A stretch of 46,932 nt of DNA from Halomonadaceae bacterium T82-2 (GTDB lineage: Bacteria; Pseudomonadota; Gammaproteobacteria; Pseudomonadales; Halomonadaceae): contig LSBP01000028.1 in assembly GCA_001577635.1 (NCBI GenBank), forward strand, positions 1-46,932, given 5' to 3'. The position numbers and the translations under genes were made by a program. Positions 1 to 7,696 of this stretch are shown here, piece by piece (the stretch's first letter is position 1; every line of letters starts with the position of its first letter). The notes beneath the pieces were generated by a model. That model was not told the DNA's origin, made no database searches, and saw nothing but the letters and a program-made list of their open reading frames with translations.

Positions 1-84
1 GGTTCCGGTTCCGGTTCCGGTTCCGGTTCCGGTTCCGGTTCCGGTTCCGGTTCCGGTTCCGGTTCCGGTTCCGGTTCCGGTTCC
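1..84. repeat. 14 tandem copies of the hexamer GGTTCC
   Basis: Fourteen perfect copies of GGTTCC run from the first base of the window, so the array may continue outside it. On the minus strand it reads GAACCG and encodes consecutive Glu-Pro dipeptides in the DnaX linker. The hexamer unit keeps the frame whatever the copy number, so expansion or contraction by slippage would only change linker length. Confidence 0.95.
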
Positions 85-1427
85 AGGGCAGTCTCGCTCC
101 AGGGCGGCGGTGGGGCATCGGACGCCGCAGGCGCTTCGGCCCCCGCAACGTCGGATGGCACCTCCTCGGAAGCGGCCTTTTCGGCGGCTTCATCCACGGG
201 CATGGGGCGGTCATCCACCACCGGCGCCTCGGGCGGAGGCGCCTCGCCGGCCGGGGCCAGCGCTTCGCCCCCGGCAGCCGCCGCCTCCTTAGAACCCGTG
301 TCGCCACGCAATGGCAGCGGCGTCTGCGGCGGCTTCGGCACGCCCTGGGGGCGGAAGGCCAGCATGCGCAGCAGGGTCATCTCCAGCGCCGTGCGCGGCT
401 CCGGCGCGCTGTCCATGTCGGCACGCCCCTGCAGACCGATCTGGTAGTAGAGCTGAACATCCTCGGCGGTGAAGCGCCCAGCGAGCGCCAGCAACTCGTC
501 GCGGTCACCATGGCCGTTGTCGAGCGCCTCGGGAACCATCTGGGCGATCGCCAGACGGTGGAAGACGCCGGTCAGGTCATCCAGCACGCCGGCGAAATCG
601 GGCCCCTGCTCGGCCAGCGACGCGACCTCGCCGAGTACCCGGGCGGCATCCACTTCGGCCAGCGCCTCGGCCAGCGCCAGCAGATGGCGGTGATCGAGGG
701 TGCCGAGCATTGCCGCCACGTCGGCCCGGCGCAGCTGGCCCTGACCGAAGGCGATAGCCTGATCGGTCAAGCTCATGGCGTCGCGCATCGAGCCTTCAGC
801 CGCCTTGCCCAGCAGCCACAGGGCCGGCGCCTCGTAGGTGACCGACTCGGCCTGCAGCACCCGCTCGAGATGCTCGACGATACGCTCGGGCGGCATGTTC
901 TTGAGCGAGAACTGCAGGCAGCGCGACAGCACCGTTACCGGCAGCTTCTGCGGGTCGGTAGTCGCCAGCAGGAACTTGACGTGCGGGGGCGGCTCCTCGA
1001 GCGTCTTGAGCAGCGCATTGAAGCTGTGGGTCGAGAGCATGTGCACCTCGTCGATGAGGTACACCTTGTATCTACCCTGGGTAGGCGCGTACTGCACGTT
1101 GTCCAGCAGCTCGCGGGTATCCTCGACCTTGGTGCGCGAGGCCGCATCCACCTCGATCAGGTCGACGAACCGCCCCTCGTCGATGTCACGGCACGTATTG
1201 CAGGTGCCGCACGGTGATGAGGTCACGCCGCCTTCGCAGTTGAGGCACTTGGCAAGAATCCGCGCCAAGGTGGTCTTGCCGACACCGCGCGTACCGGTGA
1301 ACAGGTAGGCGTGGTGCAGACGCCCCTGATCGAGCGCGTTGATCAGCGCTCGCTGAACGTGCTCCTGCCCAACCAGTTCATGGAAGGTGCGCGGCCGCCA
1401 CTTGCGGGCCAGTACCTGATAGCTCAT
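1..1427 (-). CDS. dnaX: DNA polymerase III subunit gamma/tau, 5' part (partial)
   Basis: Clamp-loader ATPase of the replicative polymerase; 475 codons are visible and the 3' end lies outside the window. The protein starts MSYQVLARKW. Visible motifs are Walker A GTRGVGKT (about residues 45-52), a zinc module with Cys64, Cys73, Cys76 and Cys79, Walker B/DExx LIDEVH (about 124-129) and the SRC sensor motif (168-170). After the AAA+ and domain III regions (to about residue 365) comes a Pro/Ala/Glu-rich linker that ends in a Glu-Pro dipeptide repeat at the window edge. The linker would join the ATPase core to the tau-specific C-terminal domains. The start is the ATG at 1427-1425; the nearest Shine-Dalgarno (AAGGA) is rather far upstream. 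Family assignment is certain; whether a short gamma form is made cannot be judged here. Confidence 0.96.
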   Translation of the reverse strand, partial: MSYQVLARKWRPRTFHELVGQEHVQRALINALDQGRLHHAYLFTGTRGVGKTTLARILAKCLNCEGGVTSSPCGTCNTCRDIDEGRFVDLIEVDAASRTKVEDTRELLDNVQYAPTQGRYKVYLIDEVHMLSTHSFNALLKTLEEPPPHVKFLLATTDPQKLPVTVLSRCLQFSLKNMPPERIVEHLERVLQAESVTYEAPALWLLGKAAEGSMRDAMSLTDQAIAFGQGQLRRADVAAMLGTLDHRHLLALAEALAEVDAARVLGEVASLAEQGPDFAGVLDDLTGVFHRLAIAQMVPEALDNGHGDRDELLALAGRFTAEDVQLYYQIGLQGRADMDSAPEPRTALEMTLLRMLAFRPQGVPKPPQTPLPLRGDTGSKEAAAAGGEALAPAGEAPPPEAPVVDDRPMPVDEAAEKAASEEVPSDVAGAEAPAASDAPPPPWSETALEPEPEPEPEPEPEPEPEPEPEPEPEPE

Positions 1428-1502
1428 GCAGCACGGAAGTCCTTGCGACTGGGAACCGGGCCGGCACAGAGCGACCCGTTGAGAATGCGTGATATCGCAC
1501 TC

Positions 1503-1508
1503 ATTCTA
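1503..1508 (-). promoter_or_regulatory. Candidate -10 element for dnaX
   Basis: In the 143-bp gap before dnaX the minus strand reads TAGAAT (5 of 6 matches to TATAAT), about 75 bp upstream of the dnaX start. The hexamer 17 bp further upstream (TTTCCG) is a poor -35, so this is only a weak sigma-70-type candidate. Confidence 0.3.
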
Positions 1509-1570
1509 GCGATTCCCGACGAGGGCGGAAAGCTGCCGGGGCACGCTTGGCCAGCGCCGGGAGGGAAACA

Positions 1571-1837
1571 TCAGCCGCCTTGCTGCACCCGATCGAGCCA
1601 GCCGCCACACTGAGTGCCGACACCGGACCAGTCGTCACCCAGCCGGCATACGAAAAGCACATCGTGATTGTCGATCAGCTGCATCAACGTGCGCCGCAGC
1701 TCGGTGGCATCCTGCCCGGTACGGATCAGACACTGGCCGTCCATGGCCCAGCAGTGGTCAAAGCTTTCCAGGCAGTCGTAGAAGGCTCGGTATTCGCTGG
1801 CCTGATAAAGATCGTAACTAATGGAAAATATACCCAT
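1571..1837 (-). CDS. Small SinR-like / possible Cas2-fold protein
   Basis: Encodes 88 residues starting MGIFSISYDL. The N-terminal beta strand ending in SYDL, followed by a helix, a Trp/Met-rich strand, a helix containing LRRTLMQLIDNHD and a strand LFVCRLGDDW, resembles the small 'SinR family' proteins that share a ferredoxin-like core with Cas2/VapD nucleases. This comes from remembered family pattern, not a search. The ATG at 1837 is chosen over an in-frame TTG nine bases upstream because it begins at the conserved strand; the ribosome-binding site is weak. It sits between dnaX and ffs, all on the minus strand. No CRISPR array or toxin/antitoxin partner is visible, so no function is claimed. 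Confidence 0.6.
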   Translation of the reverse strand: MGIFSISYDLYQASEYRAFYDCLESFDHCWAMDGQCLIRTGQDATELRRTLMQLIDNHDVLFVCRLGDDWSGVGTQCGGWLDRVQQGG

Positions 1838-2004
1838 TGAGGTCAACCTGCGTACAAAAATGGGAAGTTCTTATAACGCAACTTTTACGCGGCTTGGACA
1901 ATAACGCAGGCACGATAGCATTCGAGCAGACAGGGTCAATGTTTGCGGCGGACACGCCGGAGTGCGGCGATAAACAGGCAGGATAAATAATACGGAGCAC
2001 AACG

Positions 2005-2119
2005 GGAGGCGGCCCCATCAGCCACATCCCGGCACACGCATCCACCACTACCGTTGCTCCCTTCCGGGCCTGGCGGGGTTCGCGGCTTCGCGTTGCGGGA
2101 GGACCGACGGGGCCACCAC
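2005..2119 (-). ncRNA. ffs: Signal recognition particle RNA (4.5S RNA)
   Basis: Read on the minus strand, the segment contains the hallmarks of bacterial 4.5S RNA: the 5' side CCTCCCGCAACGC, the conserved Ffh-binding tip CAGGCCCGGAAGGGAGCA (the GGAA tetraloop with the asymmetric internal loop), and the 3' side GTGTGCCGGGATGTGGCTG. The ends pair: GGTGGCCCC (from 2117) with GGGGCCGCC (to 2008), including one G-U pair. This gives a hairpin of about 110 nt, matching the short SRP RNA of Gammaproteobacteria. The exact 5' and 3' ends are estimated to within a few bases. It acts with Ffh in co-translational targeting to FtsY and SecYEG. Confidence 0.95.
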
Positions 2120-2335
2120 AATCGAATCGACGCCATCGCGCCGACACACTCGAGGTAACTCGTTGAATGCGAAATCGTTTCGCCTCATTTGCCTCGAGCG
2201 CCGCAGCACTATAACAGCGCCGGGCCGGCCCCGCAAGCCTGGGAAGGTTCACCGATCGGCGCAAGGCTCAAGGCGAATTTCGACTAGGCTGACTAGAGGG
2301 AACCAACGCAATCGACCGGTCAAGGAGAAGGACTC
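2120..2335. other. Intergenic region between divergent ffs and the ATP-grasp gene
   Basis: With the 167 bp at 1838-2004 on the other side of ffs, this is the only gene-poor stretch of the first 5 kb. It must hold the divergent promoters of ffs (minus) and the ATP-grasp gene (plus). No hexamer pair stands out. The last bases (AAGGAGAAGGACTC before the ATG) form the ribosome-binding site of the plus-strand gene. I see no further gene here. Confidence 0.5.
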
Positions 2336-3559
2336 ATGAAGAAGAACCCCGACAAGGGCTACGTCGCGCTGCTCGGCTGGAGCCTCAATGCTGTCGAGGC
2401 CGCCGAGAACTTTGATCGACGTTACGTGGTGGTCGCACCGGACTGGGCCGAGGACTACTGCCAGAAACACGACATCCCCTACCTGTCCTGGAATTTCGAG
2501 CGCCTCAACGACCGCTCCATGGAGATCGCCGAGACACTCAAGGAGATGGGCGTCGATGTGGCGATCCCGCTGTTCGAGGAAACCGTGGAATGGGCCGGTG
2601 CCATCAATGCCGTGCTGCTCGACAACCCCCGCCTCTACGGCCAGGCCCTGCTCCTGCGTGACAAGGCGCTGATGAAACGCCGTGCCCAGCTCGGCGGCAT
2701 CCGCGTGGGCATCTTCGAGGAGGCCCACGACAAGGACGATGTCATTCGCTTTCTCAAGCGCGTCAACCAGACGCTGCTCAAGCTCGACGGCGATCCCAAC
2801 GACCCGATCCACCTCAAGGCCTTCGACAAGGCCGGCTGCCTGGGTCATCGCGTGATTCGCACCCCCGACGAGATCGACACCATCCCCGACGAGGAATTTC
2901 CGGTGCTGATGGAGTCCCACCTCGATGGTTGGGAGTTCGCCGTCGAGGCCTGGATCCACAACGGCAAGATCGCCTTTCTCAACATCTCGGAATACGTGAC
3001 GCTGGGCTATTCGGTCTTTGTTCCCGCCTCGCCGGAACTGGAGCAGTACCGCCCGCAGATCACCGCCCAGATCGAGAAGCTGATCAAGGCCTTCGACATC
3101 GAGTTCGGGCTGATCCACCCCGAGTACTTCGTTACCAGCGATGGCGAGATGTACTTCGGCGAAGTCGCCTACCGCCCGCCCGGGTTCAAGGTCTTCGAGC
3201 TGCTCGAGCGGGCCTACGGCTTCAATGCCTACCAGGCGACGATCATGGTCTTCGACCCCAGGGCCACCGACGATGAAGTCAAGGCGTTCTTCCCCAAGGA
3301 GGTGGTCGACGCCAAGGGCTATGCCGGCTGTTTCGGGGTCTATCCACGCCGCCGCGTGGTCAGCCGCCTGGAGATCCCCGAGGAGACCGAGGATCATCCC
3401 TATTTCGAGTCCCACGAACTGACCGCACCGCTCGAGGAAACCGTGACCAAGCGCACGGCCTTCGGCACTCACTGGGGGCTGGTCTACTTCTTCGGCGATG
3501 ACCCGCACACCCTGCGCGATCTGCTCAAACATCAGGAGGAGCTCGACTTCTATGTATAA
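2336..3559 (+). CDS. ATP-grasp domain carboxylate-amine ligase-like protein
   Basis: A 407-residue protein with ATP-grasp organisation: an N-terminal Rossmann-like pre-ATP-grasp segment (about 1-105, VALLGWSLNAVEAAENF), a central segment starting RDKALMKRRAQLGG (about 108-121) and a C-terminal ATP/Mg-binding half. In the latter, GWEFAVEAW (198-206) and GEVAYRPPG (275-283) occupy the positions of the metal-binding acidic motifs; the classical ExN is replaced by E276-V-A-Y-R280. Such enzymes activate a carboxylate as acyl phosphate and ligate it to an amine or thiol, but the substrate cannot be read from sequence. The ATG has a strong AAGGAG site. The next gene starts 32 bp downstream on the same strand and encodes a possible cysteine-peptidase-like protein, so the two are probably cotranscribed and act together. 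Confidence 0.85.
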   Translation: MKKNPDKGYVALLGWSLNAVEAAENFDRRYVVVAPDWAEDYCQKHDIPYLSWNFERLNDRSMEIAETLKEMGVDVAIPLFEETVEWAGAINAVLLDNPRLYGQALLLRDKALMKRRAQLGGIRVGIFEEAHDKDDVIRFLKRVNQTLLKLDGDPNDPIHLKAFDKAGCLGHRVIRTPDEIDTIPDEEFPVLMESHLDGWEFAVEAWIHNGKIAFLNISEYVTLGYSVFVPASPELEQYRPQITAQIEKLIKAFDIEFGLIHPEYFVTSDGEMYFGEVAYRPPGFKVFELLERAYGFNAYQATIMVFDPRATDDEVKAFFPKEVVDAKGYAGCFGVYPRRRVVSRLEIPEETEDHPYFESHELTAPLEETVTKRTAFGTHWGLVYFFGDDPHTLRDLLKHQEELDFYV

Positions 3560-3591
3560 TCGCGGCACATACTCGGGAACAAGGAGCCCGT

Positions 3592-5616
3592 GTGACGACG
3601 CATCATGATGACCGGACCCCGGATGCCGGGAGGCTGAACGACCTGCTGGCCAAGCTGGACGAGGCGACCGCGATACTCGCCGACGCCCGGGACTTTGCCA
3701 AGCCGGGCAAGGTCCGGCGGGTCTTCGACACCGCGCGACGCGTGATGCTGCTCGAGGGGGGCTGTGCCGCCATCGAGCAGCGCGCACGAGCTCTCGAGGA
3801 AGCCGGCGTCTTCATCGGCTCCGACTGGGCCCATCCGCAGATCCTGATTCCCTCACTGACGCCGCACTCGCTCAAGAGCAGCGACGCCGACACCGTGGTG
3901 CTCGAGGCCTTGAGCGAACTGCGCCTGCTGGCGGTCGCACACGGCACCTACGAGCATTCCCTGATCTCCGCCGAGCAGGCGCACCACTACCTGACCCAGG
4001 TCCTGGCGATCAACCTCGAACTGCTGTTCACCGCCCCGAGCGAGGCAGAACGCGAAACCCAGGGTCGGCTGGCGCTGATGACCCGCCGCCTGTTCACCCA
4101 CCTGGCCGAGGGCATCGGCTATGAACACGTCATCGATCAGCTGATCGACGAGATCTGGCGCATCCTCCAGCAGCGCCCCATCCAGACCGATCCCGTCAAG
4201 CGCATGGTGACCCAGATCGCCATCTGCCGCGCCAACCCCGAGATCGACCTCGGCACCAGCGGCCAGGGTGCCGACCGCCTGGTGAGCAGTCTCTTCGGAC
4301 CTACCCAGGCTTGTCGCGAGGACCCGGGCGTGGCGATCTACGCCGAGCGGCTGCAAGCGATGGACGCCGGCGCCCTGCAGTACGAAGCCACCGGCTTCGC
4401 CCGGGCGATGCACGACACGGGGCTGGTCTCGCCCTATCACCCGGTCCTGCTGCGCCACCTGCTCGACCATGGCGACCACCTGCTCGCCGAGGCGCTGGGC
4501 CTGTCATCGACCGGCCGCGACTGCCTGCTGTGCTACCGGCAGCTGGTTCAGGCGCTGATCGAGGAAGGCGTGCACCCCGATACTGCCCAGGCGGTCTACG
4601 GCCTCGCCCTGACGCTCGAACGCGGCATCCTCTACCAGCCCCCGGTGGCACCGGCGCTGTGGCGCCAGATCGGCCTGCCGCTGACCCCCTGGTCGCAGGA
4701 GCGGCTGCGTCTCGCCTACGGCGACGCGGTCTCACCGCGGGCCCGGCTGCTCGAAGGCGTGCTGTGCATGCTGGGGCTGCCGCTGGGTGTCGGTCAGGGC
4801 AACAACCCCACCTGCCAGTCGGCGCGCGCGCTGTCGATGTGGGCCTACAACGACCCCGACTATCTGCTGCAGATGGTCGCCTGGGCGGCCCGCGACGACG
4901 AGATCATCATGCACTTCGAGGGTCAGCCGATCTCGTCGATGGCAAGCCTTTCCGGCGTGGCCACCACCCTGCCCATGGACCTCGACCCGGTGTCGCTGCT
5001 GGTGGTACCGCATCTCGACCGCATCTACGCCGAGATGGGCCGGCGCTGCATCGGCCGTGAAGGCGACCCGCACCGCTGGGTCAATCCGGAATTCCACGGC
5101 TGGTGGGCCGGCCGCGGCTTTCGCATCAACGTCGACGTCGAGACCGGCCAGCTCGAGGCGCTCGAGGATTTTCTGCGCCACTTCTACGCCAGCTACCACC
5201 CCTACTACAACGGCAACCAGCCGCTGATCCATCCGCAGCCGGCGGGCATCGCGGTGACCGACAGCGCGGCACGCTTCATCGGCTGGCACGCCATCACCCT
5301 GCTGCGTGTGACGCTCGATCCGCAGGACGTGATGCGCGCCTACTTCTTCAATCCCAACAACGACAGCGGCCAGGACTGGGGCGACGGCATCAAGGTCAGT
5401 ACCGCCGGCAACGGCGAACGCTTCGGTGAGGCCTCGCTGCCCTTCGAGCAGTTTGCCTCGCGACTCTACATCTTCCACTACGACCCGCTGGAGCGCGGCG
5501 AACTGGCCGACATCACCCAGGAAGAGCTCGACCGGGTCATCGGCTACATCCATCGCAGCTGGGGCGCCGATCGGCTCCCCGCCAACGGCCTCCAGGCCCA
5601 CCCCGGCTGCTCCTGA
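3592..5616 (+). CDS. Unknown 674-residue protein with papain-like Cys-His-Asn pattern
   Basis: I do not recognise an established family. The N-terminal half (about 1-390) looks largely alpha-helical. The C-terminal half shows three spaced motifs in the order seen in papain/calpain-type folds: GNNPTCQSARALSMWA with Cys408 at the start of a helix, GWHAITLLRV with His566 opening a beta strand, and AYFFNPNNDSGQDWG with Asn587 (or Asp591) 21 residues later. This resembles the Cys...His...Asn arrangement of clan CA enzymes, including the calpain-like NP after the Asn. The start is GTG at 3592 with AAGGAG five bases upstream; no signal peptide is seen, so it is probably cytoplasmic. Pairing with an ATP-grasp ligase suggests a peptide or amide synthesis/hydrolysis pair, analogous in logic to glutathionylspermidine synthetase/amidase. 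The triad is an inference. Confidence 0.8.
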   Translation: MTTHHDDRTPDAGRLNDLLAKLDEATAILADARDFAKPGKVRRVFDTARRVMLLEGGCAAIEQRARALEEAGVFIGSDWAHPQILIPSLTPHSLKSSDADTVVLEALSELRLLAVAHGTYEHSLISAEQAHHYLTQVLAINLELLFTAPSEAERETQGRLALMTRRLFTHLAEGIGYEHVIDQLIDEIWRILQQRPIQTDPVKRMVTQIAICRANPEIDLGTSGQGADRLVSSLFGPTQACREDPGVAIYAERLQAMDAGALQYEATGFARAMHDTGLVSPYHPVLLRHLLDHGDHLLAEALGLSSTGRDCLLCYRQLVQALIEEGVHPDTAQAVYGLALTLERGILYQPPVAPALWRQIGLPLTPWSQERLRLAYGDAVSPRARLLEGVLCMLGLPLGVGQGNNPTCQSARALSMWAYNDPDYLLQMVAWAARDDEIIMHFEGQPISSMASLSGVATTLPMDLDPVSLLVVPHLDRIYAEMGRRCIGREGDPHRWVNPEFHGWWAGRGFRINVDVETGQLEALEDFLRHFYASYHPYYNGNQPLIHPQPAGIAVTDSAARFIGWHAITLLRVTLDPQDVMRAYFFNPNNDSGQDWGDGIKVSTAGNGERFGEASLPFEQFASRLYIFHYDPLERGELADITQEELDRVIGYIHRSWGADRLPANGLQAHPGCS

Positions 5617-5675
5617 GCCTTCTCCTCCGGACCTCTCCCGCCATCAACGGCGTCCTGGGCGAACGCCAACGCAAG

Positions 5676-5700
5676 CCCCCGCCGGCAAGGCCGGCGGGGG
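5676..5700. terminator. GC-rich hairpin between convergent genes
   Basis: A perfect inverted repeat, CCCCCGCCGGC and GCCGGCGGGGG around an AAG loop, lies between the 3' ends of the 674-residue gene and tctA. Neither strand has a T-run after the stem, so intrinsic termination is possible but not clear-cut. Confidence 0.55.
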
Positions 5701-5726
5701 TCTCGAGATCCGCTACGGTAGAGCGT

Positions 5727-7241
5727 TCAGTCCGGCTGCGCGCCCGCCTTCATGCGACGACGCAGGATCGGGCCCACGATCACCGGCAGGACCAGCCCGG
5801 CGATGGCGATCGCCCACAGGGTGATCGACAGCGGGCTGCTCCACAGGATCGTCCAGTCACCGTCGGAGATCTGCATCGCGTGGCGCAGGTTCTTCTCCAC
5901 CTCCGGCCCCAGCAGCATGCCCAGGATCACCGGCACCAGCGGAATCTCCAGCTTGCGCAGGACATAGCCGGCCACGCCGAACGCCACCATGAAGTACAGG
6001 TCGACGGGCGAGTGGCTGATCGAATAGATGCCCACGAAGGCGACCATGGTCACCATCGGCAGCAGGTACATCGGCGGCACCGAGAGCAGCTTGACGAACA
6101 CCCCGACCAGCGGAATGTTGAGCACCAGCAGCAGGAAGTTGCCGATCAGCAGCGCCGCGATCACCCCCCACACCACGTCGGCGTTCTGGGTGAACATCAG
6201 CGGCCCGGGGGTGATGTTGAAGGAGATCAGCATCGCCAGCAGCACCGCGGTGGTGCCGCTGCCCGGCACGCCGAGGGTCAGCATGGGCACCAGCGCGCCG
6301 CTCGAGGCCCCGTTGTTGCCGGATTCCGGGGCGGCCACGCCGCGTGAGTCGCCCTCGCCGAAGCGGTTCTTGCTGCCCAGGATCCTCTTCTCCAGCGTAT
6401 AGCTGATGAAGCTGCCCAGGGAGGCCCCGGCACCCGGCAGGACCCCGGAGATGAAGCCGATCACGCCGCCGCGAAAGGAAGTCGGCAGGATCTCGCGGAT
6501 GTCCTTCCACTTCAGCGAGAGCTTGTTGACCTTGATCATCTCGCGGCCGGCCCCGGCCTTCTCCTCGATGAACACCAGCAGCTCGGAGACCGCGAACAGG
6601 CCGACGATGGCGATGATGAAGTCGACGCCCTCGTAGAGCTCCAGGGTACCGAAGGTGAAGCGCTGCACGCCGGTCGACAGGTCGATGCCCACGGTGGCGA
6701 TCATCAGCCCCAGGGCGGCGGCGAGAATGGTCTTGACCGGATTCTTGCCGGTGATGCCGCCCAGCGTGGCGAAGGCCAGCACGAACAGCGCGAAGTACTC
6801 GGCCGCGCCGAAGGTCAGCGCGAACCTGGCCAGCAGCGGCGCCAGCAGGATCAGGCCCACGGTGGCGATCAGGCTGCCGATGAACGAGGCCACCGCGGAG
6901 ATCGCCAGCGCTTCGGCGGCACGCCCCTGCCGGGCCATCGGGTAGCCGTCCAGACAGGTCATCATCGCCGGCTCGTCACCGGGGATGTTGAGCAGAATCG
7001 ACGAGATGCGTCCGCCGTACATGGCGCCGGCATAGACCGCGGTGAGCATGATCAGCGCGGTTTCCGGGCGCAGCCCCAGGGTGAACGCCAGCGGGATCAG
7101 GATCGCCACCCCGTTGGCCGGCCCGAGACCGGGCAGCGCACCGATCAGGGTCCCCAGGAAGGCCCCCATCAGCGCGAACATCAGATTGTGCGGCGCCAGC
7201 GCGACGCCGAAGCCGTCGATCAGATAATTGAGGGTATCCAT
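5727..7241 (-). CDS. tctA: Tripartite tricarboxylate transporter, large membrane subunit
   Basis: A 504-residue hydrophobic permease with about 11-12 membrane segments. It begins MDTLNYLIDGFGVALAP and carries the TctA hallmarks GALPGLGPANGVAILIPL (about 33-50) and, in the second half, GVLPGAGASLGSF and TLGVPGSGTTAVLL. TctA is the main translocation subunit for citrate-like carboxylates, driven by an ion gradient and working with small subunit TctB and binding protein TctC. The in-frame reading continues upstream inside tctB, but the ATG at 7241-7239 overlaps the tctB stop (TGATG) and starts at the family's N-terminus. It is last in the minus-strand operon tctC-tctB-tctA. The real substrate is unknown; TctC proteins bind many different carboxylates. 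Confidence 0.96.
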   Translation of the reverse strand: MDTLNYLIDGFGVALAPHNLMFALMGAFLGTLIGALPGLGPANGVAILIPLAFTLGLRPETALIMLTAVYAGAMYGGRISSILLNIPGDEPAMMTCLDGYPMARQGRAAEALAISAVASFIGSLIATVGLILLAPLLARFALTFGAAEYFALFVLAFATLGGITGKNPVKTILAAALGLMIATVGIDLSTGVQRFTFGTLELYEGVDFIIAIVGLFAVSELLVFIEEKAGAGREMIKVNKLSLKWKDIREILPTSFRGGVIGFISGVLPGAGASLGSFISYTLEKRILGSKNRFGEGDSRGVAAPESGNNGASSGALVPMLTLGVPGSGTTAVLLAMLISFNITPGPLMFTQNADVVWGVIAALLIGNFLLLVLNIPLVGVFVKLLSVPPMYLLPMVTMVAFVGIYSISHSPVDLYFMVAFGVAGYVLRKLEIPLVPVILGMLLGPEVEKNLRHAMQISDGDWTILWSSPLSITLWAIAIAGLVLPVIVGPILRRRMKAGAQPD

Positions 7242-7696
7242 CAGCTTCCCTCCACGAAGGCCAGCACGCCCCAGGGCAGCGGCAGCTCCAGCAGGTAATT
7301 GAACAGCGCGAAGACCACGATGCCGCCGATCAGGCCGCTCAGATAGGCCCGCAGCGGCGGCGCGCCCATGCGCCAGCACAGGCTGCCGATCGCCAGCATG
7401 GTGGCGACGATGAAGCCCACCGGCTCGAGAATCAGGGTATAGGCGATCAGCACCGCCACCGCGATCAGCATCTCCAGGGCCGTGCGCCCCTTCGGCCAGG
7501 GATTGCCGGGGTCGGGCCGCACGATCAGATAGAGACTGCAGGCCGCCAGCACCACGGCGAGAATCGTCGGGAAGGTCTTGGGCCCGACGGCCTCGCCGCC
7601 GCCGAACGGCTCGGGAAACTGCTGGGCGCCCCAGCCGTACGCGACGGCCAGGGCGAGCATCAGCAGACCGAAGACACGGTCGTTGAGACGCAACAT
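7241..7696 (-). CDS. tctB: Tripartite tricarboxylate transporter, small membrane subunit
   Basis: A 151-residue protein with four predicted membrane segments (about 8-26, 44-60, 75-105, 117-140), typical of TctB. The segment between the first two helices (FGGGEAVGPKTFPTIL) carries the GP.xFP pattern common in this family. It forms the membrane complex with TctA. Its start overlaps the tctC stop at 7696 and its stop overlaps the tctA start at 7241, so translation of all three is probably coupled. Confidence 0.93.
   Translation of the reverse strand: MLRLNDRVFGLLMLALAVAYGWGAQQFPEPFGGGEAVGPKTFPTILAVVLAACSLYLIVRPDPGNPWPKGRTALEMLIAVAVLIAYTLILEPVGFIVATMLAIGSLCWRMGAPPLRAYLSGLIGGIVVFALFNYLLELPLPWGVLAFVEGS

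Noticed and set aside
1-84. A CRISPR array
   Set aside because: The hexamer units are contiguous with no spacers and encode a protein repeat.
1818-2264. A 148-codon open frame on the minus strand covering ffs
   Set aside because: It runs through the SRP RNA gene, has atypical composition, and the RNA's conserved helices explain the sequence.
2249-3787. A 512-codon minus-strand open frame opposite the ATP-grasp gene
   Set aside because: No start signal or domain; the ATP-grasp gene on the plus strand has a strong ribosome-binding site and recognisable motifs.
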